Source: Nisaea acidiphila
GTDB lineage: Bacteria; Pseudomonadota; Alphaproteobacteria; Thalassobaculales; Thalassobaculaceae
Direction of reading: 5' to 3'
Length of the DNA: 64,000 nucleotides
NCBI RefSeq assembly: GCF_024662015.1
Contig: NZ_CP102480.1
Coordinates: forward strand, 2,452,501 to 2,516,500
Shown: positions 8,124 to 17,401 of the stretch, piece after piece
Layout of the letters: each line of letters begins with the position of its first letter
Position numbering within the stretch: the first letter of the stretch is position 1
Notes under the pieces: model-generated
What the model saw: only the letters and a program-made list of their open reading frames with translations
Told to the model about the DNA's origin: nothing
Databases searched by the model: none
Program-made: the position numbers and the translations under genes

Positions 8124-9389
8124 ATGACCATTCCAGGTGCAAGCGTTCCGACGGCGATCGTGCTGAAAGGCTATCCGCGCCTCTCGGAAACGTTCATTGC
8201 TCAGGAGATTCTGGAACTGCAGACGCGCGGCCTCGACTTCACCCTCGTTTCGCTCCGCCATCCGACCGACAAGGCAACCCATCCGGTGCACGGCAGGATC
8301 CGTGCTGCGGTGAATTATCTGCCGGAATATCTCTATCAGGAGCCGCTCCGGGTGCTGAGGGCCTGGTGGAAGGTCCGCCGCCTGCCCGGTTACGGCGCCG
8401 TGTTCCGGCTCTGGCTGAAGGATCTCCGGCGCGACCCGACTCCGAACCGGGGGCGCCGTTTCGGTCAGGCAATGGTTCTCGCGGCGGAGCTCGACCCGCA
8501 TTACCGGCATATCTACGCTCATTTCCTGCACACGCCCTCCTCGGTCGCGCGCTACGCCGCGCTGATGACCGGACGGAGTTGGTCGGCCTCGGCGCATGCC
8601 AAGGACATCTGGCTCAGCCCCGAATGGGAGAAGCGGGAAAAGCTGGAAGACGCCGCTTGGGCGGTAACCTGTACCCGATACGGTCATGCGCATCTGGACG
8701 GGCTGGTGCCGGGAAAGACGCGGCTGGTCTATCACGGGCTGGATCTCTCCAGTTTCGCCTCTCCGGTGAGGGAGCCGTCCGAACGGGACGGCAGCGGCGA
8801 TCCCGTGCGGCTGCTTTCGGTCGGCCGCGCGGTGCCGAAGAAGGGCTTCGATCGCCTGCTCGAGGCGATGGCCCGCCTGCCGGAGGGACTTGCCTGGCAC
8901 TGGACCCATATCGGTGGTGGCAAGGAGCTTGGCGCCTTGAAGGAGCAGGCCGGGCGTCTCGGGATCTCCGGCCATGTCACCTGGCGCGGCGCGGCGGCGC
9001 AGAGCGCGGTGATCGAGGCCTGCCGGGAGGCGGATCTCTTCGTGCTGCCGAGCCGGGTCGCCGAGGACGGCGACCGCGACGGGTTGCCGAACGTGCTGAT
9101 GGAGGCCCAGAGCCAGCGGCTTTGCTGTCTCGCGACCGAGGTGTCCGCGATCCCGGAGTTGATCGAGGATGGGGTGACCGGCGCGTTGGTTCCGCCGGAT
9201 GACGGGACGGCGCTGACCTCGGCGCTCGAGGGGCTGATCCGCGATCCGGTACGGCGCGCGCGGCTCGCCGCCGCCGGCGAGGAGCGGGTCCGCGGCCGGT
9301 TCGATCACCGTACGGCCATCGCCACTCTCGCGGATCTGCTGGGGCTCGGGCCGGCCGAAGCGGAGTCCGGCACGGACGCGGCGGCGTGA
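8124..9389 (+). CDS. Family 4 glycosyltransferase (GT4, colanic-acid/exopolysaccharide type)
   Basis: The 421-residue protein is a GT-B retaining glycosyltransferase. The N-terminal domain contains KGYPRLSETFI, seen in exopolysaccharide-type GT4 enzymes. The C-terminal domain has SVGRAVPKKGFDRLLEA for donor binding, and DGLPNVLMEAQSQ is the ExxxxxxxE-type donor motif region. It should add a sugar to a lipid-linked or secreted glycan at the cytosolic face of the inner membrane. The stop codon overlaps the next gene's GTG start by 4 nt (GTGA), which indicates translational coupling. Confidence 0.88.
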   Translation: MTIPGASVPTAIVLKGYPRLSETFIAQEILELQTRGLDFTLVSLRHPTDKATHPVHGRIRAAVNYLPEYLYQEPLRVLRAWWKVRRLPGYGAVFRLWLKDLRRDPTPNRGRRFGQAMVLAAELDPHYRHIYAHFLHTPSSVARYAALMTGRSWSASAHAKDIWLSPEWEKREKLEDAAWAVTCTRYGHAHLDGLVPGKTRLVYHGLDLSSFASPVREPSERDGSGDPVRLLSVGRAVPKKGFDRLLEAMARLPEGLAWHWTHIGGGKELGALKEQAGRLGISGHVTWRGAAAQSAVIEACREADLFVLPSRVAEDGDRDGLPNVLMEAQSQRLCCLATEVSAIPELIEDGVTGALVPPDDGTALTSALEGLIRDPVRRARLAAAGEERVRGRFDHRTAIATLADLLGLGPAEAESGTDAAA

Positions 9390-10528
9390 GGATTGCCTTC
9401 TACGCGCCTTTGAAAGCTCCCGACGCGCCAATCCCGTCGGGAGACCGGCGGATGGCCCGTCTTTTGATGGCCGCGCTCTGCCAGGCGGGGCATGAGGTTA
9501 TTCTCGCTTCCCGGCTGCGCAGCCGGGACGGCAAGGGCGACCCGGATCTGCAGAGGCGGATCGCCGAACGCGGAATCCGCTTCGCCAACCGGTTCGCTGA
9601 TTGTTGCGAGGGCGGAAAGATCGCGTCTCCGGATCTCTGGTTTACCTACCACCTCTATTACAAGGCGCCCGATCATATCGGCCCGCGCGTGGCGGAGCGG
9701 CTCGGCATTCCCTATGTCGCGGCAGAGGCTTCCAACGCCCCGAAACGCGCTGTCGGCCCATGGGCGGCTTCTCACGCGAGGATTATCGACGCGCTCGGGC
9801 GAACGGATCTCGTGGTCGGTTTCAACAGCCGGGACAAGGCCTGCCTGCTGCCCTGTCTCGGCCCGAAGGCCGCCTACCTCGACCTGAAACCGTTCGTCGA
9901 CGGCCTGCCGTATCCGCCGCGCCCGTCATATGGCGCACTCGCGCGGGAGCTTGGCCTGGCGGAGGGAACCCCGATCCTCCTAGCGGTCGGCATGATGAGG
10001 CCGGGCGCGAAAACGGAGTCCTATGCCTTGCTCGCGGAAGCGCTCCGCCTGCTACCGCAGGATCGGCGTTGGGCGCTCGTGATCGCCGGCGACGGACCTG
10101 CCCGCGTCTCCGTAGAGCGCGCTTTTGCACCGCTTGGTGCGTGCGTGCAGTTTCTTGGCGCCGTCGATCCCGCGCGTCTGACGGGGCTCTATCTCGGCGC
10201 CGACATTCTTGCCTGGCCAGCGATCAACGAGGCCTTCGGGATGGCGCTCCTGGAAGCCCAGGCCGCGGGCCTTCCGGTGGTTGCGGGCGATGTCGGCGGG
10301 GTTCCCGATATCGTCACGAACGGAGAGACGGGGCTTCTGTCGCCTGAAGGCGATGCGCAAGCGTTCGCAGCCAACCTCGACTTACTCCTGACCGACCCGG
10401 CGCGCGCCCGCCGGATGGGAACAGCCGCTCGGGAGCAGGCGAACCGGCTCCACAGCCTGGAGGCGGCCTCGGCCTGCCTTGACGAAGCGCTCGGCGGGGT
10501 TTTGGCCAGGCACGGTGCGGGGCGATGA
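9386..10528 (+). CDS. Family 4 glycosyltransferase (GT4)
   Basis: The 380-residue protein is a second GT4 enzyme. Its C-terminal half contains LLAVGMMRPGAKTESYALLAEAL for donor binding and INEAFGMALLEAQAAGLPVV, the classical GT4 E-x7-E motif. The N-terminal half begins directly with a beta strand (MRIAFYAPLKAP) and the S-GDRRMARLL segment. It starts with GTG, overlapping the previous stop, and its own TGA overlaps the next ATG (ATGA), so the run from 8124 to about 13045 looks translationally coupled. Substrates are unknown. Confidence 0.88.
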   Translation: MRIAFYAPLKAPDAPIPSGDRRMARLLMAALCQAGHEVILASRLRSRDGKGDPDLQRRIAERGIRFANRFADCCEGGKIASPDLWFTYHLYYKAPDHIGPRVAERLGIPYVAAEASNAPKRAVGPWAASHARIIDALGRTDLVVGFNSRDKACLLPCLGPKAAYLDLKPFVDGLPYPPRPSYGALARELGLAEGTPILLAVGMMRPGAKTESYALLAEALRLLPQDRRWALVIAGDGPARVSVERAFAPLGACVQFLGAVDPARLTGLYLGADILAWPAINEAFGMALLEAQAAGLPVVAGDVGGVPDIVTNGETGLLSPEGDAQAFAANLDLLLTDPARARRMGTAAREQANRLHSLEAASACLDEALGGVLARHGAGR

Positions 10529-11118
10529 GGATCGGGTTCCTGCGTCACGGGCCGACGGACTGGAACGCGGAGAAGCGTCTTCAGGGACGTGCCGATATCC
10601 CGCTTTCCGCTGCCGGCCGGGCACAGGCCGGGCGTTACCGGCTTCCGGTGGATTTTCGCGGCGTTCGCGCATTCGTCTCCCCGCTCTCCCGGGCGCGGGA
10701 AACGGCGGAACTTGCAGGGATCGCGGCTTTTTCTGAAGAGTCCCAGTTGATCGAGATGGATTGGGGGCGCTGGGAGGGAGAGCGTCTCGCGACTCTGCGA
10801 GAACGTTTCGGTTTAGAAATGGAAGCCAATGAACAGCGCGGCCTCGACTTCCGTCCTGAAGGCGGGGAAAGCCCGCGGGAGGTGCAGGCGCGCCTCATTG
10901 AATTCTTCGGCAGGCTGAACCGGCTGGAACCTCGTCCGGAATGCTGCTTAGCCGTGAGCCACAAGGGTGTGATCCGTGCGGCGCTTGCGCTTGCTTACGG
11001 TTGGGACATGACGGGAAAGCCGCCGGTGCGGCTTGACTGGAGCGCGTTGCATGTGGTCCGTCTCGGCCCCGACGGGGCGCTCGAGCCCGACGTTATGAAT
11101 GTGAGCCTGCTTCCATGA
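10525..11118 (+). CDS. Histidine phosphatase family protein
   Basis: The 197-residue protein belongs to the phosphoglycerate-mutase-like branch of histidine phosphatases. The catalytic RHG is at 7-9, the acid/base region EMDWGRWEG is near 77-85 and the second His (VSHKGVIR) is near 146. Embedded between glycosyltransferase genes with 4-nt overlaps on both sides, it probably dephosphorylates a sugar phosphate or sugar-nucleotide precursor of the same pathway; that assignment is inference. Cobalamin-pathway phosphatases (CobC) share the fold but the context does not support that role. Confidence 0.85.
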   Translation: MRIGFLRHGPTDWNAEKRLQGRADIPLSAAGRAQAGRYRLPVDFRGVRAFVSPLSRARETAELAGIAAFSEESQLIEMDWGRWEGERLATLRERFGLEMEANEQRGLDFRPEGGESPREVQARLIEFFGRLNRLEPRPECCLAVSHKGVIRAALALAYGWDMTGKPPVRLDWSALHVVRLGPDGALEPDVMNVSLLP

Positions 11119-12275
11119 CGGACAATCGGTCCAGATCGCTCTTCCTATATGTCCAGAACCTCCTCGGGATCGGTCACCTCCGCCGCGCGGCGGCGGTGGC
11201 CCGTGCCGCTGCGGAGGACGGTTTCGAAGTGCATTTCGTCTCCGGCGGCATGCCGGTGCCGCATCTCGATATCGGCGCCGCGGCCTTCCACCAGCTGCCG
11301 CCGGTCCGGGCCGCGGACAATCTCTTCAAGGTGCTCGCGGACGAGAACGGCCGGGAGATCGACGATGCCTGGCGCGCCGCGCGGCGCGACAAGCTGCTGG
11401 CGCTGTTCGAGGATCTCAAGCCGGGCATCCTCTTCACAGAACTCTTTCCCTTCGGCCGCCGGCAGATGCGCTTCGAGTTGCTGCCGCTGCTGGAGAAGGC
11501 GAAAGCGGCGTCCTGGCAGCCGAAGATCGTCTCCTCGATGAGGGATATCCTGGTCACCAAGCCCCGGGCCGACCGCAATCGCGAGATCGTGGAGACCGTT
11601 GATCGCTATTACGATCTGGTGCTGGTGCATGGAGACGAGAGCGTGATCAGCCTTGCCGACACCTTTCCCATGTATGGCGAGCTGACGCCGCCGGTGCGCT
11701 ATACCGGCTATGTGCTGAACCCGATCGACACCGGCTCGGCCGACGGGGACGGTGCCGGTGAGATCCTGGTCTCGGCAGGCGGCGGCGCCGTCGGCGGCAA
11801 TTTCATGACCGCACTGGTGCGCATGCAACCGGAACTCCCATTTTCCGACCGGACCTGGCGTTTCGTCACCGGCCCGCACATGCCCGAAGAGGCCGCGCGC
11901 GAGATCGAGGCGCTTGCGGGGCCGGGCGTGATCGTGGAGCGGAGCCGCCCGGATCTCGCAGCGCTCATTTCGCGTGCGTATCTTTCCATCTCCCAGGCCG
12001 GCTACAACACGCTTGCCGAGATCCTGACTGCGGGAACCGCCTCGGTGGTGATCCCCTTCGAGGGCGGGGTCGAGACGGAACAGCGCGTGCGGGCGGATCT
12101 GCTGGCGGGGCGCGGCCGTCTCTCCGTCGTTCCCGAGGAGGCGCTCGCCGTTGATACGGTGTCCGCCGCGATGGAACAGGCTGTTGCCGGCAAGGATCGT
12201 GGCGTCGCAGGCGTGGATCTCGACGGCGCGGCGGGCACCGCGCGTATCCTGGGTGATCTTCTGGAGCAGGCGTGA
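11115..12275 (+). CDS. Glycosyltransferase, GT28/MurG-like fold, second copy
   Basis: The 386-residue protein shares layout and key motifs with the gene at 6846: GIGHLRRA near 18-25, SAGGGAVGG at the start of the C-terminal domain, and SQAGYNTLAEIL near 297-308. It therefore looks like a paralog that diverged to another donor or acceptor. The ATG overlaps the phosphatase stop by 4 nt and its own stop overlaps the next GTG by 4 nt. In such clusters one copy may extend and another initiate or cap the glycan; nothing in the sequence decides this. Confidence 0.8.
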   Translation: MTDNRSRSLFLYVQNLLGIGHLRRAAAVARAAAEDGFEVHFVSGGMPVPHLDIGAAAFHQLPPVRAADNLFKVLADENGREIDDAWRAARRDKLLALFEDLKPGILFTELFPFGRRQMRFELLPLLEKAKAASWQPKIVSSMRDILVTKPRADRNREIVETVDRYYDLVLVHGDESVISLADTFPMYGELTPPVRYTGYVLNPIDTGSADGDGAGEILVSAGGGAVGGNFMTALVRMQPELPFSDRTWRFVTGPHMPEEAAREIEALAGPGVIVERSRPDLAALISRAYLSISQAGYNTLAEILTAGTASVVIPFEGGVETEQRVRADLLAGRGRLSVVPEEALAVDTVSAAMEQAVAGKDRGVAGVDLDGAAGTARILGDLLEQA

Positions 12276-13045
12276 CTGTCGGGCCTGCCTCTGCGGAAGA
12301 CCTCGTTCGCGCGCTGGATGCGGCCGCGCAGCGGGGCCGCGTGCTCGACTTCTGGTGGCGCGACGACGATTTGCAGGAACCTGCCCCGGCGCTTGAGCCG
12401 TTGCTGTCCTTCGCGGCCCGCACCGGCTGGGCACCCGGTCTGGCCGTGGTGCCGGAGGGTATGGACGCGGACGGCCTGGCCGCCCGGCTTGACACCACGG
12501 GGGCCGAACTCCTCGTCCACGGCTTTGCGCACCGGAACCACGCCGCGCAGGGCCAGAAGAAATGCGAGTTTCCCGCCGGGCGGAGCGTTGCGGAGATGCG
12601 CGCCGATGCGACAGCCGGGCTTCGCGCGCTGATAGCGGTCTTCCCCGATGCCGCCCTGCCGATTTTCGTTCCGCCATGGAACCGAATTGCGCCCGGGTTT
12701 GTTGCGGAGCTTACCGCATGCGGCTTCTCGGGGCTTTCCGCCTTCACGCCGCGCCGCAACGCCGAACCGGCGCCGGGTCTCAAATGTGTGAACACTCATA
12801 TCGATGTTATCGATTGGCGTGGTACCCGTCGCTTCGTCGGCATCGGGGCCGTGCGGGAGGCGATCATCCGTCATCTCGCGGTCTGCGCGGCCGGGGCGGT
12901 GGATCCCGAGGAGGCGTGCGGACTCTTGACCCATCATCTGGTAATGGTGGAGGAAGATTGGCGCGAACTCGGCGCGCTCGCCTCGGAGCTTGCGACCCAT
13001 GAGGCGGTCCGGCTCCGGGCGCCGAGTGACTGTTTTTGTTTCTGA
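12272..13045 (+). CDS. Polysaccharide deacetylase-like (NodB-fold) protein
   Basis: The 257-residue protein matches the divergent polysaccharide deacetylase group with a WWRDDD motif (28-33) in place of the classical TFDDG, and HGFAHRNH (83-90) as the metal-binding HxxxH-type element. FVPPWNRI (132-139) corresponds to the RxPY/PPWN segment. It may remove N- or O-acetyl groups from the glycan made by the upstream enzymes. It lacks a signal peptide, so it would act in the cytosol unless exported otherwise. It starts with GTG overlapping the previous stop and closes the coupled run. Confidence 0.75.
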   Translation: MTVGPASAEDLVRALDAAAQRGRVLDFWWRDDDLQEPAPALEPLLSFAARTGWAPGLAVVPEGMDADGLAARLDTTGAELLVHGFAHRNHAAQGQKKCEFPAGRSVAEMRADATAGLRALIAVFPDAALPIFVPPWNRIAPGFVAELTACGFSGLSAFTPRRNAEPAPGLKCVNTHIDVIDWRGTRRFVGIGAVREAIIRHLAVCAAGAVDPEEACGLLTHHLVMVEEDWRELGALASELATHEAVRLRAPSDCFCF

Positions 13046-13055
13046 AGGACCGCTC

Positions 13056-13556
13056 ATGAGCCTGCATGCCTACCAGAAAAGCGCACTGACGGCGGACTAT
13101 CTCCGCGGCGGGCTCGGGTTTGCGGTGACTGCGTTTCCGGTGCTCTTCGCGCCGATGCTGGGCACGTTTCAGATCATCTTCGGCCTGATTTCGCTTGTAT
13201 TCGCCGGCTTCGTCGTCAAGACATGGCTGCGAGGGCAGAGCCAGGTAGAGCTCGCGCCGGAGGGAATTCGTACACTCGGCCCGCTTGGCAAGGCCATCGC
13301 CTGGCCGGATCTGGCGGAAATGGAGTTGCGATACTACTCGACCCAGAAGGACAAGGCGAAAGGCTGGATGCAGCTTGTCCTAAAGGACGGGAACGGCACG
13401 AAAATCTCCATCGAATCGACACTTGACGGTTTCGATACGGTGCTTGAGCATGCCGCTGCCGCCGCCGGTCGGAACGGCGTCGCTCTCAACCAGACGACAA
13501 CGGACAATCTGGCGGCTGCGGGCGTATCCGTGGGGCTTGCCGCGAGGGACCAGTAG
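13056..13556 (+). CDS. Membrane-anchored protein of unknown function
   Basis: This 166-residue protein has one hydrophobic hairpin (about 22-55, probably two membrane segments) followed by a soluble domain of beta-rich character (VELAPEGIRTLG, IAWPDLAEMELR), the pattern of small PH-like or YdbT-like membrane proteins. I do not recognise a specific family. ATG 13056 has AAGGA six bases upstream. It lies 10 nt after the deacetylase-like gene and may belong to the glycan operon, or may stand alone before the importer genes. Confidence 0.65.
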   Translation: MSLHAYQKSALTADYLRGGLGFAVTAFPVLFAPMLGTFQIIFGLISLVFAGFVVKTWLRGQSQVELAPEGIRTLGPLGKAIAWPDLAEMELRYYSTQKDKAKGWMQLVLKDGNGTKISIESTLDGFDTVLEHAAAAAGRNGVALNQTTTDNLAAAGVSVGLAARDQ

Positions 13557-13584
13557 GTGCCCGTGGTATCGGGGGATTAAAGGC

Positions 13585-15480
13585 ATGGACGACCAGCTGA
13601 CACCGCTATTGCGGGTCAGGGATCTGCAAGTGGCATTCGACCTTCCGGGCGGAGAGCTGCTTGCGGTCAACAAGGTTTCCTTCCAAGTGCGCGCGGGCAC
13701 GACGGTCGCGCTGGTCGGGGAGTCCGGCTCGGGCAAGAGCGTGGTCAGCCAGGCCATCATGGGCCTGTTGCCGCAGATCGCCGAAATCCGCGGCGGCTCA
13801 ATCCTGTTTTCCGACGACAGGGCCAAGGGCACGATCACCGATATCGCGCGCCTGAAGCGCAACAGCCGGGAAATGCGCGACATTCGCGGCGGCCGCATCT
13901 CGCTCATCTTCCAGGAGCCGATGACCTCGCTGTCGCCGCTGCATACGGTGGGCAACCAGATCCGCGAGGCGCTCGAGCTGCATCGGAACGTCTCCGGCCG
14001 CGAAGCGGACGAGCTGACCGAGGACATGCTGCGGATGGTCGGTTTCCCGGATCCGGCCCGGGCGCTCCGCACATATCCGTTCGAGCTTTCCGGCGGGCTC
14101 CGCCAGCGTGCGATGATCTCGATGGCGCTGATCTGCCGCCCGGCCTTGCTGATCGCCGACGAGCCGACGACCGCTCTGGACGTCACGATCCAGGCGCAAA
14201 TCCTGAAGCTGATCAAGGATCTGCAGGGTGAGCTCGGCATGGCTGTGCTGATGATCACCCACGATCTCGGTGTTGTCGCCAATATGGCCGACGACGTCGT
14301 CGTGATGTATCGCGGCCGGATCATGGAGAGCGGGACCAGGGACGAGCTCTACCGCAATCCGCAGCATCCCTATCTGAAAGCCCTGATGGCAGCGGTTCCG
14401 CGTTTCAACATGGAGCCGGGCGAACGTCTGGTGCCGATCCGCGAGATCAAGAGCGAGACCGGCCACCTGCTCGCCCCGACCGGCGAAGAGAAAAAGGCTG
14501 CGACGCACAAGCCGATCCTCAAGGTCGATAACCTTTCGAAATGTTTCACCATCCGTAAGGGTTCCTGGCTGTCCAGCGAGGAATCCAAGGTCTATGCGCT
14601 GGACGATGTCAGCTTCGAAGTGAAGCCGGGCGAATGCCTTGGGCTCGTCGGCGAGTCGGGCTGCGGCAAGACCACGCTCAGCAAGACCATCATGCGGGCG
14701 CTGACGCCTGACCAGGGCTCGGTGAGCTATTGCGATCCGGATGGCGAGATCGATGTGCTGGGGCTTTCCGGCGACGATCTCACCGGTTTCCGGCAGAAGC
14801 TTCAGTTCGTCTTTCAGGACCCGTTCAGCTCGCTCAATCCGCGGATGACGGTGTTCGATATCGTCAGCGAGCCGCTTGTCATCCACGGTATCGGCGACGA
14901 TGCTTACCGCCGGGAGATGGTGTCCGAACTGATGAAGCTGGTCGGGCTCGATGCGCGGCACCTGAACCGTTACCCACACAGTTTCTCCGGCGGCCAGCGC
15001 CAGCGCATCGGCATCGCCCGCGCGCTCGCTCTGAAGCCGCGGATGCTGATCTGCGACGAGCCTGTCTCGGCCCTCGACGTCTCGATCCAGGCCCAGGTGC
15101 TGAACCTGCTAAAGGACCTGCAGGAAAAGCTGAACCTCACCTATCTCTTCATTTCGCACAATCTGGCGGTGGTCGATTACATCGCCGACCGGATCGCGGT
15201 GATGTGTGCCGGGCGGCTGGTGGAGCTGGCGCCGCGCGAGGAGCTGTTCCGCAATCCCGTGCATCCCTACACGAAGGCGCTGCTCCGGGCGGTTCCGGAT
15301 CCGAGCCTCGACAGCCCGCTTGATTTCGATTCCGTAATGGATGGCCGGTGCTCGGTGCCGTCCGAGTGGCCCGCGCCGTTCACGGTGAGCGAGGAAACCC
15401 ATCCGCGCCTGATCGATCTCGGCGGCGGACATTTCGTGCGCGCCGATGAATCCGCTCTGACCCTGAGGCTGGCATCGTGA
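13585..15480 (+). CDS. Peptide-type ABC importer ATPase, two fused ATP-binding domains (DppD-DppF type)
   Basis: The 631-residue protein holds two ABC ATPase domains. The first has Walker A GESGSGKS (45-52), the Q-loop segment FQEPMTSLSP and signature SGGLRQR, with Leu in place of Gln. The second has GESGCGKT near 356-363, FQDPFSSLNP and FSGGQRQR near 467-474. Both have the C-terminal oligopeptide-transporter extension (NPQHPYLKALM and NPVHPYTKALL). It powers uptake of di- or oligopeptides or similar solutes at the inner membrane. The start is ATG 13585, directly before the conserved LLRVRDLQV strand. Its stop overlaps the binding-protein start by 4 nt. Confidence 0.93.
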   Translation: MDDQLTPLLRVRDLQVAFDLPGGELLAVNKVSFQVRAGTTVALVGESGSGKSVVSQAIMGLLPQIAEIRGGSILFSDDRAKGTITDIARLKRNSREMRDIRGGRISLIFQEPMTSLSPLHTVGNQIREALELHRNVSGREADELTEDMLRMVGFPDPARALRTYPFELSGGLRQRAMISMALICRPALLIADEPTTALDVTIQAQILKLIKDLQGELGMAVLMITHDLGVVANMADDVVVMYRGRIMESGTRDELYRNPQHPYLKALMAAVPRFNMEPGERLVPIREIKSETGHLLAPTGEEKKAATHKPILKVDNLSKCFTIRKGSWLSSEESKVYALDDVSFEVKPGECLGLVGESGCGKTTLSKTIMRALTPDQGSVSYCDPDGEIDVLGLSGDDLTGFRQKLQFVFQDPFSSLNPRMTVFDIVSEPLVIHGIGDDAYRREMVSELMKLVGLDARHLNRYPHSFSGGQRQRIGIARALALKPRMLICDEPVSALDVSIQAQVLNLLKDLQEKLNLTYLFISHNLAVVDYIADRIAVMCAGRLVELAPREELFRNPVHPYTKALLRAVPDPSLDSPLDFDSVMDGRCSVPSEWPAPFTVSEETHPRLIDLGGGHFVRADESALTLRLAS

Positions 15481-17390
15481 AACTCCGGTACCTGATCCCG
15501 GCCCTTGTGATGGCGGTCTGGACCGCAGCCGCTTCCGCCGAAGAAATTCCCTCTCTCGCCGAACAGGTCGCGAACGGCACCCTGCCGCCGCTTGCCGAGC
15601 GTCTCCCTCAGCCGCCCATGACGGTCGATTTCGGGAGCCGGGGCAAATCGCTCGGGCGCTATGGCGGCACCATGCGCATGTTGATGGCGCGCAGCAAAGA
15701 CACGCGGCAGATGACGGTCTACGGCTACGCCCGTCTCGTCAGCTACCGTCCTGGCGATTTCGAGCTCTTCGCCGACATTCTGGAGAAATTCGAGGTCGAG
15801 GACGAGAAGGTCTTTACCTTCACGCTCAGAAAGAATCATCGCTGGTCGGACGGCCATCCGTTCACGGCGGAGGACTTCCGCTATTTCTGGGAAGATGTGG
15901 CCAATAACGAGGCGCTTTCGCCGTCGGGTCCGCCGAACATCTTGCTGGTGGACGGCGAGGCGCCGCTTTTCCAGGTGCTCGACGAGCGGACGGTGCGCTA
16001 CAGCTGGTCGAAGCCGAACCCGGATTTCCTGCCGTCCCTCGCCAAAGCGAGTCCGCTCTATCTCTACCGACCGGCGCATTATCTGAAACCGATGCATGCG
16101 GCCTTTGCCGATCCGGAGGCGCTCGCCAAGCTCGTGGAGGATGCCCGCCAGAGGAACTGGGCGGCCTTGCACAACAAGATGGACAATCTGTACCGGATGG
16201 ATAATCCGGATCTTCCGGTCCTCCAGCCCTGGCGGGTGACCGGCAATGCGACCTCGACCCGGTTCCGCTTCGAGCGCAATCCCTATTTCCACCGTGTTGA
16301 CCCGAAAGGCCGCCAGCTTCCCTATATCGACGAAGTGATCTTCAACGTCGCGAGTCCGGGACTGATCCCCGCCAAGGCGGGCGCCGGCGATACGGATCTC
16401 CAAGCGCGTTATCTTTCCTTCGACGATTACACCTTCCTGAAGGAAGCGGAGGACCGCTTCCCCTTCGACACCCGGCTCTGGCGCACCGCCAAGGGCTCGC
16501 ACATGGCGCTCTTTCCCAACCTGAACGCGGAAGATCCGGCCTGGCGCGGCCTGTTCCGAGACGTGCGGTTCCGCCGGGCACTGTCGCTGGCGATCAACCG
16601 CTACGAGATCAACCAGGTGATCTATTACGGGCTGGCCTACGAAGGGAACAACACGGTCCTGCCGGACTCGCCGCTTTTCGAGAAGGATTACCAGACCCGC
16701 TGGGCGGGATTCGATCTGAAGCAGGCGAACCGGCTGCTGGACGAGATCGGCCTTGAGCGGGGTGAAGACGGCATTCGGCTCCTTCCGGACGGGCGGCCGC
16801 TGGAACTGATTGTCGAGACCGCCGGCGAGAGCACCAAGCAGACGGATATCCTTTCGCTGATTCACGATTCCTGGCTCGATGCCGGGATCAAGCTCTTCAC
16901 CCGCCCGTCCCAGCGGAACGTCTTCCGCAACCGGATTTTCTCCGGCCAGACTCTGGTTTCCGTTTGGTCGGGCGCCGAAAACGGGTTGGCGACCGCCTTT
17001 ACCAGCCCGGCGGATTTCGTGCCCTACACCCAGCAGCAGCTGCAATGGCCGCAATGGGGCCAGCATATCGAGACCGGCGGGCAGGCGGGCGCGGCGATCG
17101 ACATGCCGGCGGCCGAGCGGCTGCGGGATCTCTATTTCACCTGGCGCGACGCCTCGACCCGGGCCGCCAAACTCGCGGCCTGGAAGGAGATCCTCGAGAT
17201 CAACGCGGATCAGGTTTTCACCATCGGGTTGGTCTCGGGCGTGTTGCAGCCGGTCGTGGTGCACGACAATCTGCAGAACGTGCCGGAAAAGGCGATCTAC
17301 AACTGGGATCCGGGCGCCCATTTCGGCGTCTATTTGCCGGATACCTTCTGGTACGGCGAGGCGCCGACCAAAAGCGCTAGCGCGGACTAG
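15477..17390 (+). CDS. Periplasmic substrate-binding protein of the peptide-type importer (SBP family 5)
   Basis: The 637-residue protein begins with a signal peptide (KLRY, hydrophobic core, AAASAEE; cleavage near residue 21) and has the family 5 solute-binding fold. Recognisable segments are TFTLRKNHRWSDGHPFTAEDF and FRRALSLAINRYEINQV. It is longer than DppA (about 535), like a subgroup of large family 5 proteins in alphaproteobacteria. It delivers the ligand to the two permeases encoded downstream. The GTG start overlaps the ATPase stop. The ligand cannot be predicted from sequence. Confidence 0.92.
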   Translation: MKLRYLIPALVMAVWTAAASAEEIPSLAEQVANGTLPPLAERLPQPPMTVDFGSRGKSLGRYGGTMRMLMARSKDTRQMTVYGYARLVSYRPGDFELFADILEKFEVEDEKVFTFTLRKNHRWSDGHPFTAEDFRYFWEDVANNEALSPSGPPNILLVDGEAPLFQVLDERTVRYSWSKPNPDFLPSLAKASPLYLYRPAHYLKPMHAAFADPEALAKLVEDARQRNWAALHNKMDNLYRMDNPDLPVLQPWRVTGNATSTRFRFERNPYFHRVDPKGRQLPYIDEVIFNVASPGLIPAKAGAGDTDLQARYLSFDDYTFLKEAEDRFPFDTRLWRTAKGSHMALFPNLNAEDPAWRGLFRDVRFRRALSLAINRYEINQVIYYGLAYEGNNTVLPDSPLFEKDYQTRWAGFDLKQANRLLDEIGLERGEDGIRLLPDGRPLELIVETAGESTKQTDILSLIHDSWLDAGIKLFTRPSQRNVFRNRIFSGQTLVSVWSGAENGLATAFTSPADFVPYTQQQLQWPQWGQHIETGGQAGAAIDMPAAERLRDLYFTWRDASTRAAKLAAWKEILEINADQVFTIGLVSGVLQPVVVHDNLQNVPEKAIYNWDPGAHFGVYLPDTFWYGEAPTKSASAD

Positions 17391-17401
17391 GGAGAGATTT
17401 A

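Noticed and set aside
15267-17321. Long open frame antisense to the peptide-binding protein gene
   Set aside because: Arg/Gly/His-rich composition and full overlap with a well-supported gene mark it as a shadow frame.
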